DNA of 64,000 nucleotides from SZUA-365 sp049663345 (GTDB lineage Bacteria; Bacteroidota; Ignavibacteria; SZUA-365): contig JBATDG010000033.1 in NCBI GenBank assembly GCA_049663345.1, forward strand, positions 1 through 64,000. The letters are read 5' to 3'. A model generated the notes under the pieces. The model saw only the letters and a list, made by a program, of their open reading frames with translations. It searched no databases and had not been told where the DNA came from. Below are positions 44,469 to 52,264 of this stretch, piece by piece. The translations under genes and the position numbers were made by a program. Numbering within the stretch: the first letter of the stretch is position 1; each line of letters begins with the position of its first letter.

Positions 44469-44704
44469 TGATGCTTCTCTTCAAGGTACGTGTGGTAGTC
44501 CTGTTCGGCGACATCTTTTCCTGCGAGTACGCCATAGAGCGAACGTACGCGAGGGGATATCTCCTGCTCATCGCCGGGCTCATTGTTCACAAGATCAAAG
44601 AAGTCTGCCACCATCTGCGAAATCGATTTCCCGTTCCGCTTCGAGTAGCGCTTCATCTTGCGGATCAATTCCGCATCCATTCGCAATGTGAGCTTGACCT
44701 GCAT
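44465..44704 (-). CDS. vapB: Antitoxin of the PIN pair (DUF6364/ribbon-helix-helix-like)
   Basis: A 79-residue protein starting MQVKLTLRMD with AAGGAG nine bases upstream. The LTLRMDAELIRKMKRYSKRNGKS segment is a ribbon-helix-helix DNA-binding pattern, and the acidic C-terminal part (LAGKDVAEQDYHTYLEEK) should wrap the toxin. It likely represses the pair's own promoter. No clear operator was picked out upstream. Confidence 0.85.
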   Translation of the reverse strand: MQVKLTLRMDAELIRKMKRYSKRNGKSISQMVADFFDLVNNEPGDEQEISPRVRSLYGVLAGKDVAEQDYHTYLEEKHQ

Positions 44705-44784
44705 TGACGATACTCCTTGACGTACAACATTCCAGATAATATACGTCTCATTCGCCCTCCTGTCAATCCTCACATTTGTACCCC

Positions 44785-45336
44785 TCAGCGCATTCTCGGC
44801 GGCGCCGCATCCATCACTGCGATGGGATAATCATTGGTTGAAATGAGTTTCGTGACGTCGAAGCCCTTAGCTGCGAGACGTGACTTGAGGTCTTCGAGAG
44901 GCACTGCATCCCAGCGAGGCTGCCGGGCCATGATCCAGAGATACTTGCGGCTGGGCGCGCCCACGGCCACCCACTGATAATCCTTGTCGAGTTCAATGAT
45001 CCAATAGTCACCTTTGAACGGCCAGAAGAAGGAAACCTTCAGCTTGCTGTTGCTGCTGCCCTCGACCACCCAGGCCTTGCCGTTAACGCTGTTTTCCTCA
45101 CCGCTAGTGCTATCCTCCCTGCAGCGGTTGATCACACGCACGGTTTCGGCATCGATGATTTCATACTCGGCGGTGGAATTCCAGCAGTCACTTTGGAACG
45201 AATTCGGAAGACGCATGATTTCGTACCATTTGCCCGCGTAGCGGTTGAGGTCGACGGAGTCCACCGTATCCAATGGAGGATAGCTGCCGCCGCAGGCAGG
45301 GATGAGGATGCAGAGGAAGGTCAGGATGCGTTTCAT
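44785..45336 (-). CDS. blc: Bacterial lipocalin (Blc family), lipoprotein
   Basis: 183 residues. The lipobox is ILIPAC (mature Cys15). The lipocalin motif DLNRYAGKWYEIMRLPNSFQ and the later FFWPFKGDYWIIELD and WIMARQP strands are those of outer-membrane lipocalins that bind lysophospholipids or fatty acids. It probably works in envelope lipid upkeep. Monocistronic, downstream of an octamer array. Confidence 0.93.
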   Translation of the reverse strand: MKRILTFLCILIPACGGSYPPLDTVDSVDLNRYAGKWYEIMRLPNSFQSDCWNSTAEYEIIDAETVRVINRCREDSTSGEENSVNGKAWVVEGSSNSKLKVSFFWPFKGDYWIIELDKDYQWVAVGAPSRKYLWIMARQPRWDAVPLEDLKSRLAAKGFDVTKLISTNDYPIAVMDAAPPRMR

Positions 45337-45343
45337 GGGAATC

Positions 45344-45466
45344 GTAAAGGGGTAAAGGGTGATGGGTAAAGGCGTAAAGACGTAAAGGCGTAAAGGCGTA
45401 AAGGCGTAAAGGCGTAAAGTTATTCAATCTGTGGTGGAGTTGAAAGTGGGGCGGTTTTTCGCCCCC
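45344..45466. repeat. Octamer array (GGCGTAAA) and adjoining hairpin
   Basis: About eight GGCGTAAA-type units (45344-45419) are followed by GGGGCG-gttttt-CGCCCC (45448-45465), which resembles the GGTGGCTCGCCCC part of the elements at 8466, 13799 and 16498. It lies between divergent genes. Confidence 0.85.
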
Positions 45467-45572
45467 ATGTCACAAAGGGCTACCGTTGATGTGTCTATTG
45501 CTATGTGCCGGCGCGGCGGAACGGACGCGTTCCGCGAGAACTCAGCCCCCTCACAATCAATACGGTTTGAAC

Positions 45573-46202
45573 ATGCATTCCATGAAAAGCATCCTTTTCA
45601 TCACGGCACTGCTTTGCCTGAGCTCGATTGAAGCCTCCGCACAGGAATCCGTCACGCAGCGCCAGGGCGTTGATATTATCGGATCCGGCAGTCCGTTTTC
45701 GGGCCCTGCAGGGGGACCCTCTGTCACATGGCATAATTACCGCCAGCATCGCACCGCCAACGATATCGCTCCCGGCCTTGCGCTGACCTGGGATTTCCCG
45801 ATCGCCAGCATGTCGGATGATCTTGCTCTGAGCCTGCGACCGGGGCTAAGCTACCTCCACCCCACCCTGCTTGCGGATGCCGCGTTGCGTTTACAGTGGC
45901 GCAATCATGCCGCGGTTCTCGCCGGATTCAGTGCTGACTTCACAGGCGATAAGGAGTTCCGCTTCGAGGAGTCCACACCGGAGTGGCGCTGGTTCAACGA
46001 ACACGACAGCTTCGGTAAACGCAGCTTCGCACTGCTCGGTGTGCAGATTCCCACTGGTTTTGCGTACTACGAATTCCTTTACCGCATCCAGCTTGAGAAA
46101 GGTTCGCATGCGTATTTCACCGATCCAGAGAACGGCATACAAACCCCTGCCGGCTATCGGCGCTATTTCATCCTCTCGGTGGGCATGGGCATCTGGCTAT
46201 AG
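45573..46202 (+). CDS. Secreted protein of unknown function, probably outer membrane
   Basis: 209 residues from the chosen ATG (45582 is three codons later and equally possible), with a signal peptide ending in ASAQ. The rest consists of amphipathic strands with aromatic ends (LALTWDFPI, LALSLRPGLSYLHP, YFILSVGMGIWL), suggesting a small beta barrel. No family recognised. An upstream in-frame extension runs through repeat-like sequence and was not used. Confidence 0.6.
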   Translation: MHSMKSILFITALLCLSSIEASAQESVTQRQGVDIIGSGSPFSGPAGGPSVTWHNYRQHRTANDIAPGLALTWDFPIASMSDDLALSLRPGLSYLHPTLLADAALRLQWRNHAAVLAGFSADFTGDKEFRFEESTPEWRWFNEHDSFGKRSFALLGVQIPTGFAYYEFLYRIQLEKGSHAYFTDPENGIQTPAGYRRYFILSVGMGIWL

Positions 46203-46261
46203 GAGAATCGCCATTCCCACCGATCGAACCGGCTTCGCGAGCAGACCTGCCGTCACAAAAA

Positions 46262-46296
46262 AAGGCCCATACGATCCGAAACATCGTACGGGCCTT
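46262..46296 (-). terminator. Terminator downstream of tdh
   Basis: On the minus strand AAGGCCC-TACGAT stems close on ATCGTA-GGGCCTT and are followed by seven T. It ends the kbl-tdh transcript after the hairpin array, and may also stop the convergent plus-strand gene. Confidence 0.85.
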
Positions 46297-46324
46297 ATAC
46301 ACTCGCGGTTTTGCCGCTTCCTGC

Positions 46325-46423
46325 GGCGGCGAAGCCGCCTCCACCGGTGACGCAGTCACCTCCACCGGTGACGCAGTCACCCCCACCGGCGGCGCAGCCG
46401 CCTCCCCCGGCGCCTAAGGCGCC
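46325..46423 (-). repeat. Array of five 21-bp hairpin units with compensating changes
   Basis: Units start every 21 bp (46325, 46346, 46367, 46388, 46409). Each holds a 6-bp stem with a 3-nt loop: GGCGGC-GAA-GCCGCC, GGTGAC-GCA-GTCACC (twice), GGCGGC-GCA-GCCGCC, GGCGCC-TAA-GGCGCC, joined by 6-nt TCCACC-like spacers. Stem sequences differ but pairing is perfect in every unit. The array begins right at the tdh stop codon. Confidence 0.95.
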
Positions 46424-47392
46424 TTACAGCAATCCTTTATCGTGGCGGGCCTGCAGCTTCTCGAGCATGTCTTTGGTCATGCTGTCGAGGTCGTAGGAGG
46501 GATTCCAGTTCCAGTCTTCACGGGCTGCCGTGTCTTCCACGTCATCCGGCCATGAATCCGCGATCGCCTGACGGAAATCAGGTGCGTACTCAACTGTGAA
46601 ATCGGGGATGTACTTCTTGATCGAGTCGGCGATTTCCTTCACGGTGAAGCTCATCGAACCGACGTTGTAATCGTTATGGCGCTTCAGCGTTTCGAACGGC
46701 GCTTCCATCAGGTCCATCGTGGCCTTGATGCAATCCGGCATGTACATCATCGGAAGACGGGTGTCTTCGCGCACGAAGCAGGTGTAATGCTTGTTCTTGA
46801 TGGCTTCATAATAGATGGCCACCGCGTAATCGGTGGTGCCGCCGCCCGGGAGGGTCTCGGAGGAAATGATGCCGGGATAGCGGAGGCCGCGGCTATCGAG
46901 ACCGAATTTCCGGACGTAATAGTCAGCCAGGATTTCTCCGGCGACTTTCGTCACGCCGTACATCGTGGTGGGATGCAGAGCGGTATCCTGAGGTGCGATC
47001 GCCGGTGTTCCCGGTCCCCACACAGCGATGGAGCTGGGAATGATCACGCGTGCCATTTCGTACTTCACGCCGAGATTGAGGATGTTGATCGAACCGTTGA
47101 TGTTCACATCCCACGCCATCATCGGGTTTTTCTCGCCGACGGCGGAGAGCATCGCAGCCATATGCACGATGGTATCGATTTCGTATTTGTTGATCATCTC
47201 TTCGACGGTCTCAACCTTGTTGACGTCGATCAGATGAAAAGGACCTGATTCCAACAGTTCCTTGCTGGGTTCGGTCTTGCGCCCGGTGGCGATGACATTT
47301 TCTGCACCGTATTTGTCGCGCAGCGCCAACGTGAGCTCGGATCCGATTTGTCCGACCGCCCCTGTGACGAGAATCTTCTTGATCTCTTTCAT
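46424..47392 (-). CDS. tdh: L-threonine 3-dehydrogenase, SDR type
   Basis: A 322-residue NAD-dependent dehydrogenase that oxidises threonine to 2-amino-3-ketobutyrate. It is the extended SDR form, not the zinc form of E. coli. Key parts are ILVTGAVGQIGSEL (Rossmann loop), VHMAAMLSAVGEK, TMYGVTKVAGE (catalytic Tyr and Lys) and the family ending ADSWPDDVEDTAAREDWNWNP. kbl upstream on the same strand provides the next step, which makes the assignment firm. Confidence 0.93.
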   Translation of the reverse strand: MKEIKKILVTGAVGQIGSELTLALRDKYGAENVIATGRKTEPSKELLESGPFHLIDVNKVETVEEMINKYEIDTIVHMAAMLSAVGEKNPMMAWDVNINGSINILNLGVKYEMARVIIPSSIAVWGPGTPAIAPQDTALHPTTMYGVTKVAGEILADYYVRKFGLDSRGLRYPGIISSETLPGGGTTDYAVAIYYEAIKNKHYTCFVREDTRLPMMYMPDCIKATMDLMEAPFETLKRHNDYNVGSMSFTVKEIADSIKKYIPDFTVEYAPDFRQAIADSWPDDVEDTAAREDWNWNPSYDLDSMTKDMLEKLQARHDKGLL

Positions 47393-47442
47393 GTACTCTT
47401 CCTGAATATTTACTCGAATGCGTTATTCATATCAGACGGGAA

Positions 47443-47477
47443 GCATCGATCCGGACCTGCAGGGCCCGGATCGATGC
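47443..47477. other. Intercistronic hairpin between kbl and tdh
   Basis: A perfect 12-bp stem GCATCGATCCGG/CCGGATCGATGC with an 11-nt loop. No U-tract follows on the minus strand, so it may stabilise or partly attenuate the kbl-tdh mRNA rather than end it. Confidence 0.7.
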
Positions 47478-47485
47478 CCGAAAAC

Positions 47486-48724
47486 TCAGAGCATTCCCAA
47501 TTCTTTTCCAACCTTTGTGAAGGCGGCAATAGCGCGGTCAACATGCTCCGGCGTATGTGCAGCGCTGAGCTGCACGCGGATGCGGTCCTTGCCGCGCGGC
47601 ACAACCGGGAAGGAGAAGGCGATAACGTAGATGCCTTCGGCCAGGAGACGGTCTGCGAATTCCACTGCGAGAGCGGAGCAGTTCTCGTACTTGCCGAACA
47701 TGATCGGGACAATCGGATGGTCGCCCGGAATGATGTCAAAACCGGCGGCGGTCATTTCGGAACGGAATTTTTTCGTGTTCGCTTCGAGACGATCACGGAG
47801 TTCGGTAGACGCGGTGAGAAGCTCGAGCGCCTTGAGCGTGGCACCGACAACTGCGGGCGGGACGGTGTTGGAAAACAGATATGGGCGTCCTTTATTTCGC
47901 AGCCATTCGACGATTTCCTTTTTGCCGGAAACGCAGCCGCCGGACGCGCCGCCCAGGGCCTTGCCGAAGGTGGTGGTGATGATATCCGTGCGTCCCATGA
48001 CTCCGCAATACTCGTGCGTGCCGCGGCCGGTCTTGCCGAGGAAGCCGGAGCAATGGCTCTCATCATGAAGAACGAGGGCATCATACTTTTCCGCGAGGTC
48101 GCAGATCAGGTCGAGCTTCGCGATCTCACCGTCCATCGAAAACGCACCGTCGGTGACGATAACGCGGAAGCGGCAATCCTTTGCTTCCTTCAGGCAGCGC
48201 TCGAGGCCCTTGGCCATCTTGCCCGTGCCCGGATCTTCGGTTTCGGTGTCGCCGAGATGTCCGTGATTATAAATCCAGCGCTGTGCCTTGCTCAGCCGAA
48301 TTCCATCGATAATGGAGGCATGATTGAGCGAATCAGTGATGATTGCATCCTGCTCACCAAACAGCGGCTCGAACACTGCACCATTTGCATCGAAACAAGA
48401 GGAGAAAAGGATACTGTCTTCCATACCAAGGAATTCCGAAACCTTGCGTTCGAGTTCCTTGTGAATATCCTGTGTACCGCAAATAAAGCGCACAGACGAG
48501 AGTCCGTATCCGCGCTGATCGATAGTCTCATGCGCCGCCTTGATCAGGTCCGGATGCGAAGAGAGGCCGAGGTAATTGTTGGCGCAAAAGTTGAGCACTT
48601 TGTTTCCGCGGACAGTAATTTCCGCTCCCTGCTCGCTTTCAATGATGCGCTCAGACTTGTACAATTTTTGATCTTTCAGTGACTGAAGTTCCTCGCTGAG
48701 AAACTCCTTCATCTTCCCGTACAT
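47486..48724 (-). CDS. kbl: 2-amino-3-ketobutyrate CoA ligase (glycine C-acetyltransferase)
   Basis: 412 residues, PLP-dependent alpha-oxoamine synthase. Cleaves 2-amino-3-ketobutyrate with CoA to glycine and acetyl-CoA, completing threonine breakdown started by Tdh. FCANNYLGLSSHP, FSSCFDANGAVFE, LHDESHCSGFLGKTGRG and TTTFGKALGGASGG (PLP lysine) are present. AAGGAG precedes the ATG. First gene of the kbl-tdh operon. Confidence 0.94.
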   Translation of the reverse strand: MYGKMKEFLSEELQSLKDQKLYKSERIIESEQGAEITVRGNKVLNFCANNYLGLSSHPDLIKAAHETIDQRGYGLSSVRFICGTQDIHKELERKVSEFLGMEDSILFSSCFDANGAVFEPLFGEQDAIITDSLNHASIIDGIRLSKAQRWIYNHGHLGDTETEDPGTGKMAKGLERCLKEAKDCRFRVIVTDGAFSMDGEIAKLDLICDLAEKYDALVLHDESHCSGFLGKTGRGTHEYCGVMGRTDIITTTFGKALGGASGGCVSGKKEIVEWLRNKGRPYLFSNTVPPAVVGATLKALELLTASTELRDRLEANTKKFRSEMTAAGFDIIPGDHPIVPIMFGKYENCSALAVEFADRLLAEGIYVIAFSFPVVPRGKDRIRVQLSAAHTPEHVDRAIAAFTKVGKELGML

Positions 48725-48900
48725 AATCAGCTCCTTTATGAAATATGGTGCGTGGACACAGGTGCGTTAGTTTTGAAAAGATGCTTACGTCTCAGGCCGG
48801 GAGTGCAGCCATGAACGAAAGCGCATCTTTCCTTGGCGATGCCAATAACAAATATATGGGTTTTCTTCGCAATTCCCGATGCAATTATCCGAGGGGAAAA

Positions 48901-49059
48901 GGAGTAACCACAGATTACACAGATTTCACAGATTGGTTTTTTGTGGAGCGCTTCTTGGAGAGTCGGGTGCTACCCTAGTCAGATAGCATTGATAAGACCG
49001 TCCGAGAAGTGCCGTTAAAAAATCAATCTGTGCAATCCGTGTAATCTGTGGTTACTCTT
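48901..49059. repeat. Nonamer-based long inverted repeat
   Basis: Left arm GGAGTAACCACAGATTACAC onward (48901-48942) and right arm (49017-49059) pair over about 40 bp. The arms are built of CACAGATTA/CACAGATTT nonamers. Inside, GCGCTTCT..AGAAGTGC makes a smaller hairpin. It ends just before the stop codon of the TPR protein gene and fills half of the 338-bp gap downstream of that gene. Bases 48725-48900 hold nothing recognised beyond the kbl upstream region. Confidence 0.9.
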
Positions 49060-49062
49060 CCC

Positions 49063-50205
49063 TTACTTGCTGTAGGCGGTTTTTTTGTACTTCTTCGCCA
49101 GGTCGTGCGAGCCCTTGTAGTCGGGAAGGCGCAGCACTTTGTCGTATTGCTTGACGGCGTAGCTGCGCTGATCCATCAGGTCGTGCAGCTGTCCCATTCG
49201 GAGGTTGGCCATGATCATGAAGCCCGATGGCTCTTCGTCGACCTTGCGCGAGACCTTGTCGCACTCCACCAGGTACTTTATTGCGTCACTGAATTTTTTG
49301 GTCTGCATGGCGTTGTAGCCGAGATAATACTGGGCTTCTCTCTGCATATTCGGACTGTATCCGCGCTTCCCCGCAACGACGCGCTTCGAAATATCGTCAA
49401 ACACCTGAGCAGCTCGTTCCCAGTTTCCAAGCTTGATGTAGATGCGGCCGAGATAGCGATGGAACACCGGGTTTTCTGGGAATTCAGCGAGCAGCTTTCG
49501 TGCATAGGTAAGTGCAGAGGAAGGCTTGTTTTCGTTGCTGTAATACACCTGCATGAGAAAATACATCGCTTCATAGTTCGCGAACTTCCCCTTATCCGCA
49601 GCAAGTTTGAGTTCTTTCAATCCCAGAGCCTTGTTTCCCTCCGGCAAAAACATCATCAGCGGTTTGAGCACGGGATAGCGATCAGGAAGTACGGCTGCAT
49701 AGTAGTCATAGATGCCGGTACCGAAAGCGAGGTCCGCGTTGTCGGGAGCAATTTCGGCTGCGTCCATAACAACCGGAAGTGCCTCCTTACCTGTCGTGGC
49801 GGCTTTCACCCAACTCTTGCGGGTGGCGAGCAAACGTCCCTTGAAGCCAATGGAGCCTCCTTTGAAAAACAGTCCCGCAATATCGCGTTCATTGTTATCC
49901 AGCCTGTCATCGCAAAGGTCGACAACCTCATCGAGCATATCGTAAAAATGATCGTCGCGAGCCTCGTTATCGATGTCGATAAGTATCCGCCACCACTCAA
50001 CCATGGCAAGCAGGAACGGACCCGCAGGATGATCGGGATAGGCTTTCGCCACTTTCTGAAATGCCGCATCTGCGGATTCGAATCTCATGCTGTAGGTATT
50101 GCGGATACCGTCAGAGATTAGTGTCTCGATCGCGGGATCGTCGATCCACTGCGCGTGAGCAGCGAGGGGCGAAAGGAGCAGAAGGAGCAGGAGGATGTAT
50201 TTCAT
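49063..50205 (-). CDS. Secreted TPR protein
   Basis: 380 residues with a signal peptide ending in AHAQ. At least five tetratricopeptide-like helical pairs are visible, for example ALTYARKLLAEFPENPVFHRYLGRIYIKLGNW and AQYYLGYNAMQTKKFSDAIKYL in shorter pieces. A periplasmic scaffold is likely; no enzyme motif. Last gene of the ten-gene minus-strand operon, overlapping the protease gene by four bases. Confidence 0.8.
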   Translation of the reverse strand: MKYILLLLLLLSPLAAHAQWIDDPAIETLISDGIRNTYSMRFESADAAFQKVAKAYPDHPAGPFLLAMVEWWRILIDIDNEARDDHFYDMLDEVVDLCDDRLDNNERDIAGLFFKGGSIGFKGRLLATRKSWVKAATTGKEALPVVMDAAEIAPDNADLAFGTGIYDYYAAVLPDRYPVLKPLMMFLPEGNKALGLKELKLAADKGKFANYEAMYFLMQVYYSNENKPSSALTYARKLLAEFPENPVFHRYLGRIYIKLGNWERAAQVFDDISKRVVAGKRGYSPNMQREAQYYLGYNAMQTKKFSDAIKYLVECDKVSRKVDEEPSGFMIMANLRMGQLHDLMDQRSYAVKQYDKVLRLPDYKGSHDLAKKYKKTAYSK

Positions 50206-51152
50206 TCGTGAACCTCATTCGTTTCAATTCCAATTTCTTCCACCTGGTCGGGGGCAATCTTGCGGCGAAGCAGCGGGTGATACAGCGCAGCCGTCGCTGC
50301 GATGAGCAGCAGTGTGACGAGGATTCCGCCTTCGGGCCCAAACGCCCCGCCGCTGATCCACTCTGCTCCTCCGGGTGTGGTAATGAACAGACTGCGCTCG
50401 ATAATACCGCTGACGGGGAAACCAAACACCGGTCCAAGAAAGAAATTCCAACCGATGTGCATGCCCACAGACAGCCAGAGCGATCCGGTAACGACACGAG
50501 CCACACCAAGCCAGACGCCTGCCAGAAAGATGTTCGCGAAACCGATCCATCCGATGCCGGGATTCCCGGCATGCATGAGGCTGAAGAGTCCGGACGTGAG
50601 CAGCAGTGCTATTGCGACGCTGCCCTGTTTCTGAAGGATGCGGAATGCATATCCGCGAACCAGTATCTCCTCGGCGAAGCCGACCAGGATGAATGAAATG
50701 AATCCGTAGAGGAGAAGTGACAGGGTGTGCGAGATTGTCACATGACCGGACTGCATACGTGCTTCCCCGAACAGAAGTTCCATCCCGACAAGCAAGAGCT
50801 GCAGCAGAAACGTGATGCCGACTCCGAAGAGCAGCTGTCGAAGCGCGTGCCTATGCGGCTTCAGGCCGATGAGTTCAATCACCGGCCGGCGGTCGATGAG
50901 CATGGCACAGAAAAAGGAAGCCGCCATCGCACCGACTATGGTGACGATGGGCGTAGTCATCCGCCAGTCTGCTTCGGGAAATGCGGAATAGACACCGACG
51001 GCGAGAAAAATCATCCCGAGAAAGGCGATGGTCCCGTACACGCTGACTTTCCAGACGGCCCGGAATTCTCCCTTATAATACCAGAACGAGGTCAACCCGG
51101 CAGTCGCCTCAGGCGTCAGCTCCGGCGGTTTCTGACCCGACGATTCTTCCAT
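50202..51152 (-). CDS. CPBP-family intramembrane metalloprotease
   Basis: 316 residues with about eight membrane helices. The CAAX-protease/bacteriocin-processing (ABI) motifs are present: FAEEILVRGYAF (EExxxR), FSLMHAGNPG and VGMHIGWNFFLG. Members cleave prenylated or other membrane proteins, or give self-immunity. The target is unknown. It overlaps the glycosyltransferase gene by 37 bases. Confidence 0.88.
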   Translation of the reverse strand: MEESSGQKPPELTPEATAGLTSFWYYKGEFRAVWKVSVYGTIAFLGMIFLAVGVYSAFPEADWRMTTPIVTIVGAMAASFFCAMLIDRRPVIELIGLKPHRHALRQLLFGVGITFLLQLLLVGMELLFGEARMQSGHVTISHTLSLLLYGFISFILVGFAEEILVRGYAFRILQKQGSVAIALLLTSGLFSLMHAGNPGIGWIGFANIFLAGVWLGVARVVTGSLWLSVGMHIGWNFFLGPVFGFPVSGIIERSLFITTPGGAEWISGGAFGPEGGILVTLLLIAATAALYHPLLRRKIAPDQVEEIGIETNEVHE

Positions 51153-52264
51153 GTGAATCCTCCGAAAAATCCGATCACTGAAACAAACACCAGATAATAC
51201 GCATGCAGAATTTCCGCCGCCACCAGGTCGGGAAGACGCAATGGCTGCCGAAACAGCGCGGCGGATGCATACAGGATGGATGTATCCGCTATCACTTTGA
51301 GAATGAGAAACAGCAGCCCAAGTATCAGCGCGGCAGCGGAGCCGACGCTTACGATCGGCGAGGCGGCGGCAAAAAGGAAATACACAAACAGCAGAATCAG
51401 AAAGGAAACGAATCGCGTGTCATCGTATTGGCGTCCTTTCGATGCCCAGCGAATGCGCTGTCCCAGGAATGCGCGCAGCGAGGTCGCAGTAGTAGTGCTG
51501 ACCACAGCTTCGGGCCGCACAACAAACTCCGCCTTCCCCCCTTCACGATACACAATCTTGTGGAGCAGGAACTCGTCGTCTCCGCTGTGCACACCCTCGT
51601 TACCCTCAAAGCCCGACACCGCGGTAAACATTTGCTTCCGGTATGCGAGATTCGCGCCGTTGCAAAGCCGCGGATACCCGATACCGAAAAACCCGGCACC
51701 CACGCCCATCAGACCAAGAAACTCCATCGCCTGAAATCGCTGGAACAGTGTCCGTCTTTCTGAATACACAACTGGCCCCGCAACGATATCCGCTCCCTCC
51801 GCAAATGGCGCGGTCATCGCGCGCAGCCAGTCCGGGTTATGGAGACAGTCCGCATCGGTGGCAACGATCACTTCACCCTGTGCCTTCTGCACACCCAGCG
51901 TAATTGCCGATTTCTTTCCCGCACCGTTCACATGCAGACAGCGAAAGCGGGAATCACCTGCAATCGCGGATTCCGCACGCTCCCATGTGGCATCTTCAGA
52001 ATTGTCGTCAATCAGGAGTACTTCCATTCTCCCGGCTGGATAACGCTGAGCCTTCATGGACGCTATGCACTCAGCAATATGCTTTTCCTCGTTGCGCGCT
52101 GGAAGCAGCACGGTCACGAACGGATGACGCAGATCATCCACTACTGCCAAGGACTCCGTCGGCTCTGCTGCCAGGTTGCGGAGACCAGCGCGCAGACGGA
52201 ACAGGAAGAGCATGTACACGGCCGTCAGCGCCGCGAACAGTGTGAAGAAGATGTAAACAGTCAC
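51116..52264 (-). CDS. Membrane glycosyltransferase family 2
   Basis: 382 residues. The GT-A core has VTVLLPARNEEKHI, LLIDDNSEDATW, ATDADCLHNPDW (DxD-like) and the QRIRWASKGRQ motif typical of processive or polyprenyl-type GT2 enzymes. One N-terminal and about three C-terminal helices anchor it. The LPG-synthase-TM protein encoded just upstream may supply or flip the lipid acceptor; that is inference. Confidence 0.88.
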   Translation of the reverse strand: MTVYIFFTLFAALTAVYMLFLFRLRAGLRNLAAEPTESLAVVDDLRHPFVTVLLPARNEEKHIAECIASMKAQRYPAGRMEVLLIDDNSEDATWERAESAIAGDSRFRCLHVNGAGKKSAITLGVQKAQGEVIVATDADCLHNPDWLRAMTAPFAEGADIVAGPVVYSERRTLFQRFQAMEFLGLMGVGAGFFGIGYPRLCNGANLAYRKQMFTAVSGFEGNEGVHSGDDEFLLHKIVYREGGKAEFVVRPEAVVSTTTATSLRAFLGQRIRWASKGRQYDDTRFVSFLILLFVYFLFAAASPIVSVGSAAALILGLLFLILKVIADTSILYASAALFRQPLRLPDLVAAEILHAYYLVFVSVIGFFGGFTWKNRRVRNRRS

